A stretch of DNA of 64,000 nucleotides from Limnobacter sp. 130 (GTDB taxonomy: Bacteria > Pseudomonadota > Gammaproteobacteria > Burkholderiales > Burkholderiaceae_B), in the NCBI RefSeq assembly GCF_902506325.1, contig NZ_LR732330.1:124001-188000 (forward strand). Reading direction: 5' to 3'. Both the position numbers and the translations under genes were made by a program. The notes under the pieces were generated by a model, which saw nothing but the letters and a program-made list of their open reading frames with translations, ran no database searches and was not told where the DNA came from. This document shows, in pieces, positions 58,642 to 64,000 of this stretch; the first letter of the stretch is position 1, and every line of letters starts with the position of its first letter.

Positions 58642-59367
58642 ATGCTCACAGCTATCCTTGTGGATGGTCCGTTTTTCATTCGCAGAATTCGTCAAATTTT
58701 CCCAAGTTCGGTTCACCATGATGCAAAAGTCATGGCCGATCTGGTGTGGCGCCTGTCAGCGGCACATTTGTTTGAGCGAAATCAGCCAAAACGCCATCTA
58801 TTTCGCATTTTCTTCTATGACACGCCAGTCTTCACCCAACGGGTGACGTTGCCAATTTCCCGCCAGCAAATCGATTTGTCCAAATCCAAAGAGGGACAAT
58901 TTCGGGTCGCTTTTCAGCGTCAACTACAAAGAAAAAGAAAGTTGGCAGTGAAGTTGGGGGAGGCCCGTGAGGCGGATACCTGGAAACTCAATGAAGACGC
59001 TTTAGCCGATCTGCTCGGCAAGCGCATTACGGTTGATGATCTGGCCGACGACGACTTCACGCCTGGCTCGCACCCGAAAGGCATTGAATTACGCATGGGC
59101 GTTGACCTTGCGACTTTGGCTTACAAGCGGCAGGTTCAACAGGTGGTGCTGCTGACCGGCGACGGCGCATTTTCAAGCGCTGCTGAATTATTGCGCCACG
59201 AAGGGGTCGATGTCGTGTTAGACCCAATGTGGCAGAATATTTCCGAAGATTTGTTCTCTTATATCGACGGACTCCGGTCGACTTGTCCACCACCTGAGCG
59301 AGCCGCAGACTTTCTGGCCCGGATCGGATCCGACAACTACGATCACGACGATTTGCCTGCTGAATAA
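58642..59367 (+). CDS. NYN-domain (PIN-like) protein
   Basis: 241 residues of the NYN/LabA-like family, RNases of the PIN fold. Acidic residues expected in the active site are present: Asp8 (ILVDGPFF), Asp155 (GVDLATLAY) and Asp174 (LTGDGAFS). The region after residue 200 ends in an acidic tail (DNYDHDDLPAE). AAAGG is 6 bp before the ATG. Local AT-rich upstream DNA and lack of operon partners hint at acquisition. A terminator follows directly. Confidence 0.85.
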   Translation: MLTAILVDGPFFIRRIRQIFPSSVHHDAKVMADLVWRLSAAHLFERNQPKRHLFRIFFYDTPVFTQRVTLPISRQQIDLSKSKEGQFRVAFQRQLQRKRKLAVKLGEAREADTWKLNEDALADLLGKRITVDDLADDDFTPGSHPKGIELRMGVDLATLAYKRQVQQVVLLTGDGAFSSAAELLRHEGVDVVLDPMWQNISEDLFSYIDGLRSTCPPPERAADFLARIGSDNYDHDDLPAE

Positions 59368-59396
59368 AAAAAGCCCACTGGAAAGTGGGCTTTTTT
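59366..59396. terminator. Bidirectional terminator NYN / acyl-CoA ligase
   Basis: GCCCACT (59373-59379) pairs with AGTGGGC (59384-59390) with flanking A- and T-runs. It sits between the convergent stops and can act on both strands. Confidence 0.88.
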
Positions 59397-59420
59397 CTGC
59401 AGGGTTCGAAGCGGAAGGGT

Positions 59421-61100
59421 TTAGTCTCCCATCCCTTCGGCATAAAGGTCGTTGATTCTGTCCTTGAATGCTTCAGTCACTTTGACGCGTTTTACCTTCA
59501 ACGTTGGTGTCAGCAGACCATTGTCCACCGTCCAGGGTTCTTTGGTAGTAATGATTCGCCGCACGCGAATGTAGCGGGGCAAATGCTGCAAACGTTCATT
59601 GGCGCGCTTGATCAGCTCTTTTTCATTGGAGTTGGCCGTTACGGCAATCATGCCAATAAAAGAGCGACCTTCGCCGATCAAAACGATCTGTTCAAATACG
59701 TCGTCACCAATAATGGCCATTTCAGCGTCTTGAGGGGAAAACTTTTCACCGTTGGACAGCACCATGATGTCTTTGATCCGGCCACGAATATAAATCCGTT
59801 TGTCCTTGATCTCGGCAACGTCACCTGTGTGCAACCAACCATCTTCATCAATCGCGGTTTTCGTGGCTTCCTCGTTTTGCCAGTAACCCAGCATGATGTT
59901 GGGCCCACGCGCGAGTAGTTCATCATTTTCGCCCAACATGACTTCGACATTGGGCAAGGCCGGGCCAACAGATTCAGGAACGTTGCCCTCTGGACGGTTC
60001 ACCGAGATAACCGGACACGCCTCAGTCATGCCGTAGCCATGAAGAATGGGAAGTCCCATGGCAATAAAGGCTTTGGCAATTGTGCTGTCCAAGGCAGCCC
60101 CACCCACCACGGCCAATCGCAAGCGACCACCTAGTCGTTCCAGAATGGGTTGAGCCACTTTGGCACGCAGAAGCGGGAGTTGAAAATGATCTACGATACC
60201 GCCTTTGCCTTGTTCCATGCGCCAACCCACATCGACCAGCTTCTCAAATGCTTTTCGCTTGAAACGGGAATCTTTCACAGAGGCCTGAATACGGCCGTAA
60301 AACTTTTCGAAAATGCGCGGAACCGCAAACAGCACTGTTGGTGCCTGTGTGGCCAGGTCTTCGGGCAATTGGTTAATGCCACGTGCATAGGTAACCTTTG
60401 CACCCACACGCAAGGGCAGGTAATAGCCGCCGGTGCGCTCGAACATGTGCGACATCGGGAGGAATGACAAAAACACGTCTTCCGGCTTTGCGATGTCCAA
60501 CTGAAAGCAACTGTCTACGTTGGCGATCACATTTTTGTGCGACAGCATGACGCCCTTTGGACGTCCTGATGTGCCGGATGTGTAACAAATTGTAGCCAGC
60601 GTATTTTGTTCGAGATCAAGAAGCTCAAAAGCCTCTAGTTTCTTTTCGACACTTTTCAGGACATATGTCGCGTTCTCGACGCCATCTGCTTCTTTTTCAA
60701 TGTCCGATCTGATCGACAAAACCCGCACGTCTTTCAGGTTTTCTTTTAGCAGGTTACGGGCAATACGGTCATTTTCAACCACGACCACCCTAGAACCGGA
60801 ATCTTGTATGCAATAAGCAATGTTGCTTGGATTGTCGTCCACATACAGTGGCACTGAAACAAGTCCCATGGCCACTGCCGCTTGGTCAAATGCCACCCAG
60901 TGCACGCTGTTTTTCAGGCAAATTGCAACCCTGTCGCCCGCCTGCAAACCCATGGACCGGAAAAAAGCTTGCCAGGTGCGAGCCAAGTCAATCATTTCCC
61001 GTGCTTTGAAATCTACCCACTCGTTATCAATGAACTGACGGTACAACATGCGATTGGGGGTGTCGTCATGCTGGAACAAGAATGTGGCGATGTTCGCCAT
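59421..61100 (-). CDS. Long-chain fatty-acid-CoA ligase (AMP-dependent)
   Basis: 559 residues of the adenylate-forming superfamily. The P-loop YTSGTSGRPKG (about 170-180), the A5-type GYGMTEACPV, the hinge GRIKDIMVLSNGEKFSP and the C-terminal lysine region are present. It resembles FadD15-type long-chain acyl-CoA synthetases, activating fatty acids for beta-oxidation or lipid synthesis. A FadL-like porin and a crotonase are elsewhere in the window. 76 bp downstream of the gst stop. Confidence 0.9.
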   Translation of the reverse strand: MANIATFLFQHDDTPNRMLYRQFIDNEWVDFKAREMIDLARTWQAFFRSMGLQAGDRVAICLKNSVHWVAFDQAAVAMGLVSVPLYVDDNPSNIAYCIQDSGSRVVVVENDRIARNLLKENLKDVRVLSIRSDIEKEADGVENATYVLKSVEKKLEAFELLDLEQNTLATICYTSGTSGRPKGVMLSHKNVIANVDSCFQLDIAKPEDVFLSFLPMSHMFERTGGYYLPLRVGAKVTYARGINQLPEDLATQAPTVLFAVPRIFEKFYGRIQASVKDSRFKRKAFEKLVDVGWRMEQGKGGIVDHFQLPLLRAKVAQPILERLGGRLRLAVVGGAALDSTIAKAFIAMGLPILHGYGMTEACPVISVNRPEGNVPESVGPALPNVEVMLGENDELLARGPNIMLGYWQNEEATKTAIDEDGWLHTGDVAEIKDKRIYIRGRIKDIMVLSNGEKFSPQDAEMAIIGDDVFEQIVLIGEGRSFIGMIAVTANSNEKELIKRANERLQHLPRYIRVRRIITTKEPWTVDNGLLTPTLKVKRVKVTEAFKDRINDLYAEGMGD

Positions 61101-61176
61101 AAGGAGGTCTCCCGAATTTCTGTTTTTATAAAATTGACCGTAGTGTACTGAACAGTTTAAGAATTGATAAGAACAC

Positions 61177-61821
61177 TCATTCTAGATTTACATTCAAGCC
61201 TTGAATGACAGCGGGGCGGGCACTTAATTCTTCGTACCATTTGTGCACTGCAGGATAGTCACTTAATTCAATTCCCTGGCGTTGCCAGCGATAAACCCAG
61301 GGATACAGCGCCATGTCAGCGATGGAATAAGTTTCCCCCGCAATGTAGGAAAAACGACTCAACTGTTTGTTGATGACTTCATAAAGCCTTTTGGCTTCAT
61401 TGGTGTATCGGTTAACAGCATATTCAATTGGTTCGGGTGCGTAAATCCGGAAATGGTGCGCTTGCCCCAGCATGGGGCCCACACCGCCCATTTGAAACAT
61501 CAGCCATTGGATGATCGACAGGCGTTCGCGGTAGTTTTGTCCGAAAAACTGACCGGTTTTTTCGGCCAGATACATCAGAATGGCGCCACTTTCAAACATC
61601 TCGATTGGCTCGCCATCGGGGCCATTGTGATCAATGATTGCCGGTATTTTATTGTTGGGGCTGAATTTGAGGAATTCAGGCTTGAATTGATCGCCCTTGC
61701 CGATATCGACCGGAATCGCTTTCCAGTTGAGCCCCATTTCTTCACAGGCAATATGAATTTTGTAGCCATTGGGGGTCGCCCAGGTGTACACCTCAATCGG
61801 TTTGTCTTGCGCTGTATTCAA
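61177..61821 (-). CDS. Nu-class glutathione S-transferase (YfcG-like)
   Basis: 214 residues: thioredoxin-fold N-domain beginning VYTWATPNGYKIHIACEEMGLNW and FSPNNKIPAIIDHNG, then a helical C-domain. Nu-class enzymes bind two glutathiones and reduce disulfides or peroxides rather than conjugating. It starts 122 bp from the divergent FimV-like gene, with a 16-bp palindrome 29-44 bp upstream of its start. Confidence 0.88.
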   Translation of the reverse strand: MNTAQDKPIEVYTWATPNGYKIHIACEEMGLNWKAIPVDIGKGDQFKPEFLKFSPNNKIPAIIDHNGPDGEPIEMFESGAILMYLAEKTGQFFGQNYRERLSIIQWLMFQMGGVGPMLGQAHHFRIYAPEPIEYAVNRYTNEAKRLYEVINKQLSRFSYIAGETYSIADMALYPWVYRWQRQGIELSDYPAVHKWYEELSARPAVIQGLNVNLE

Positions 61822-61849
61822 TCAATGCTCTCCAGTGCTGCGAGTGGGT

Positions 61850-61865
61850 TAACACGTTCGTGTTA
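61850..61865. promoter_or_regulatory. 16-bp palindrome between gst and the FimV-like gene
   Basis: TAACACG (61850-61856) and CGTGTTA (61859-61865) are perfect inverted repeats with a 2-nt centre, in the 122-bp divergent intergenic region. The form is that of an operator for a dimeric regulator; no such regulator gene is adjacent. Confidence 0.45.
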
Positions 61866-61943
61866 GGTCATTTCAAGGATACCTTACTCACAGTTGTCGT
61901 GGGTATGCTAAGGCCTGCTGGAACAATTGAACCGAGAGTAAAC

Positions 61944-63542
61944 ATGCCGATTTTCTGGACACCGAAACCACACGCGATGCATTGTTTATTGCCATCTGCT
62001 CTTGGTCTTTTGATTGCGCTTGTTCCAGTTTCAGCTTTAAGTCTGGAGATTTCTACACCGGTCGGTGTTCAGCAGATCGGAAGGCATCTTGACTTGAAAA
62101 GTACGCTGAGCAATGTACCCGAAGGTGTCGAATCACAGCTAAGGTCAACGTGTCTTAGAGCAACAATACATTCGCTGGAGAGCAGCTCGGTAAGCCATGG
62201 TTCGGCCCTGTCAAACGAGGTGCTGGTTAACTTTGATCCAACAATTCGCCAAGGCGGTTTGCTTGAATTCAAATCGGTGGTCCCTGTACATGACACCTTG
62301 ATTGAGATGAAGCTGGTCTCTGAATGTCCTTTGATTGTATTTAGTACAAAGTGGACATTCATCATGAAACAAGCCGAAGTACAGGCTAAGGATTCTCTTC
62401 AATCCAAATCCACAAAGTCATCGCTGGTTTTTGATCCGGAAGGCTCTGAGTTGTTGGCCAGTTCACGCAAACCGCCCACGCCGCAACTTGATGAGCACCC
62501 GGCATGGTTTAAACAAGAGAAAGAAGGCAATACCACAAGTTCGAAAGAGGAGCCTGAGCATACGAATACTGAATTGAGTGAGCAAGGCAATGGCGCTGGA
62601 AGTTCAGGCGATGCATTGAAGGTGGCTTCGCTGGATACGAATTTGTTTGGTGCAGGATTGATTGAAAGCCGCAGAGATGCGGCGAATGCCTGGTCAGGCC
62701 TTGGATTGGATGAATACCCAGTTGAAACGAGCCCCGCTGCAATGACGCCTGATTTGATGTTGCCGGTGTCTTTGGCTGGCCTCTTTTCATTGATCCTTGC
62801 TTGGTTTGCTTATCGCCTTTACTCGATCAAGAAGAAAGTCACCGCGTCGAATCAGATCGAGCCAAACGATGCGGGTTTCGTCCACTCGGACGCTGGGCGA
62901 CACGACATTGGTTTAATAAGCCGTGAACATGCCATGGCATTCGCAGCCGAGCCTGCTGCTTCCTCGCTCGGAAGTCATCTGGTTCTCGAGTCTTTAATTG
63001 GAAATGATGAGCAAGATTTTGATGGGGAAATGAATGCATTGGGGAATCCGGTCAATTCAGACCTCATGGATTCCAGCAACCGATCTTCCTTGAAAATAAG
63101 CCTTGAACTGATCAACCGCGCAGACATACCCGGCTGGAAGCTGCCTGCGTCTTACTCTGGTTTGGTGGAGGCACGCAATCGATCACTGGAATTGCACCGG
63201 ACACTGGATGCCCTGTTGCTTCGTAGTCAAATTGGTTTGATAGAACTGGCATTTCAGGACGCCAAGCAAGGACAGCTAACGGCCGAACAAACGACCCTGG
63301 AATTGCTGGAACAAGTGATGGGCGATCAGTTGCATGAAATCGACTCGAAACCTACGCTGTGTGTTCCCGACGTTGTTAAAAGTCATGTTCGCGCCAAGAT
63401 GTGCGAAGTGGTCGGCGCCGAAAAGCGCCAACTGCTTCGAGAGAATTTGTTGAACCTGAACCGCCAAGTTGTCAGCCCGGCAGTTTGTTTTAGTTCGAAT
63501 GCCTGGCGCGAATTCTTGAGCGAGGAGGGCATTCTGGATTAG
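61944..63542 (+). CDS. FimV-like membrane protein, 532 aa
   Basis: From ATG 61944 (GAGAG just upstream). A signal peptide (LGLLIALVPVSALS) precedes a periplasmic domain (about 30-145) with two cysteines (CLRATI and ECPLIV) that follows the FimV N-terminal pattern (GRHLDLKSTL, FKSVVPVHDTLIEMKL). A Ser/Glu-rich linker follows, then one transmembrane helix near residues 275-297 and a cytoplasmic C-domain (about 300-532) rich in charged residues. No LysM or peptidoglycan motif is seen. It may be a polar or pilus-linked FimV/HubP relative; the assignment is tentative. Confidence 0.5.
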   Translation: MPIFWTPKPHAMHCLLPSALGLLIALVPVSALSLEISTPVGVQQIGRHLDLKSTLSNVPEGVESQLRSTCLRATIHSLESSSVSHGSALSNEVLVNFDPTIRQGGLLEFKSVVPVHDTLIEMKLVSECPLIVFSTKWTFIMKQAEVQAKDSLQSKSTKSSLVFDPEGSELLASSRKPPTPQLDEHPAWFKQEKEGNTTSSKEEPEHTNTELSEQGNGAGSSGDALKVASLDTNLFGAGLIESRRDAANAWSGLGLDEYPVETSPAAMTPDLMLPVSLAGLFSLILAWFAYRLYSIKKKVTASNQIEPNDAGFVHSDAGRHDIGLISREHAMAFAAEPAASSLGSHLVLESLIGNDEQDFDGEMNALGNPVNSDLMDSSNRSSLKISLELINRADIPGWKLPASYSGLVEARNRSLELHRTLDALLLRSQIGLIELAFQDAKQGQLTAEQTTLELLEQVMGDQLHEIDSKPTLCVPDVVKSHVRAKMCEVVGAEKRQLLRENLLNLNRQVVSPAVCFSSNAWREFLSEEGILD

Positions 63543-63557
63543 TGGTTTGAGTGATGA

Positions 63558-64000
63558 TCAGGAAACGCCCAAAGACTCTTCCAGCTGTTCGATTTCAAGC
63601 ATCAGTTCCAGCAGCTCGGTTTCTGATCTCTCCAGGCGGGTGGCTATCCCATCACGATCTTTGTGAAGTTCTGCGGCTTTTCTGGAGTCCTCTGGTTTGC
63701 TGTAGTCGACCTTCAACAGGGCCTCATCAATTTTGATCAGTTTGGGCTGGTCAGCTTCAATTTGCTTCTCAAGCTTTTTGGCCTGATTGCCCAACTGTTT
63801 AATTCTTTGGTTGACCACCTGCCGGTCTACCGGTGGACGCGCCTGTGCAGAATTTGTACTTTTGGGTGCTGTTGCACCGCCCGTTTGTTTGTTGCGCTGA
63901 TTTTCCGCGTTTGTTTCCTTGCGCAATAGTTCAGCATAGTCATCGAGGTCACCATCAAACTCAGTGACCGCGCCTTGGTGCACGCGCCAAAAGCGATCCG
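63558..64000 (-). CDS. ABC-F ATPase, YheS-type (partial, N-terminus outside window)
   Basis: Only the C-terminal 147 residues are present. The segment (DRFWRVHQGAVTEFDGDLDDYAELLRK) and the NSAQAR linker match the end of the second ATP-binding domain of YheS-like ABC-F proteins, which act on translating ribosomes rather than in transport. A coiled-coil C-terminal extension (about 60-140 of the part shown) follows. The ATP-binding domains lie beyond position 64000. Confidence 0.8.
   Translation of the reverse strand, partial: DRFWRVHQGAVTEFDGDLDDYAELLRKETNAENQRNKQTGGATAPKSTNSAQARPPVDRQVVNQRIKQLGNQAKKLEKQIEADQPKLIKIDEALLKVDYSKPEDSRKAAELHKDRDGIATRLERSETELLELMLEIEQLEESLGVS

Overview
This 64 kb window is a dense bacterial chromosomal segment of about 50-55% GC with housekeeping gene order typical of Betaproteobacteria, order Burkholderiales. 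Signs of this are ftsK-lolA-rarA-serS, hemC-hemDX-hemY, argA diverging from hrpA, a DUF3717 protein, a phasin, and paired aat/bpt N-end-rule transferases. Moderate GC and many unsaturated lifestyle genes suggest a Limnobacter-like organism, but that is inference. There is no rRNA, CRISPR array, phage, insertion sequence or transposase. Genes are tightly packed: no gene-free stretch exceeds 300 bp, many operon neighbours overlap by 4 bp, and several convergent pairs are separated by 0-8 bp.

Layout. 1-2.1 kb: metC (cut by the window edge) and argA. 2.3-7.7 kb: hrpA, an EI24 membrane protein and a MoCF-fold protein, ending in a shared bidirectional terminator. 7.8-9.5 kb: phasin and histone-deacetylase-like amidohydrolase, divergent. 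9.6-13.6 kb: PBP7-type endopeptidase, IclR regulator, and lutAB lactate-oxidation genes without lutC. 13.6-17.4 kb: NUDIX-aat-bpt-pyrD operon, tRNA-Ala(GGC), tRNA-Glu(TTC) and a small lipoprotein. 17.5-23.1 kb: a tripartite RND efflux operon. 23.1-29.8 kb: FadL-type porin, an orphan exported protein, a crotonase, a PcfJ-like protein, DUF3717, carboxylesterase, mog and darP.

29.8-37.7 kb: pmbA, then a split TRAP-transporter locus. A Tat-exported substrate-binding protein, a LuxR-type response regulator and a histidine kinase lie on the plus strand, facing the permease genes dctM/dctQ on the minus strand, which are coupled to argH. 37.8-42.5 kb: heme biosynthesis (hemC, hemDX fusion, hemY) and ppa. 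42.6-49.98 kb: peptidoglycan-type acyltransferase, nadE-glnB, fumC, hydrolase-smr-trxB. 50-55.8 kb: ftsK, lolA, rarA, serS. 55.9-64 kb: MFS permease, an orphan protein, GIY-YIG and NYN-domain proteins around an AT-rich divergent region with a possible leader ORF, long-chain acyl-CoA ligase, nu-class GST, a FimV-like membrane protein, and an ABC-F ATPase cut by the window edge.

No clear-cut new defence or mobile system is visible. The most interesting places are the TRAP/two-component/argH locus, the NYN/GIY-YIG region with its dyad and leader ORF, the nadE-glnB coupling, the PcfJ-like protein with its overlapping divergent start, a 16-bp palindrome between gst and the FimV-like gene, and a 23-bp palindrome holding both stop codons of lutB and pyrD.
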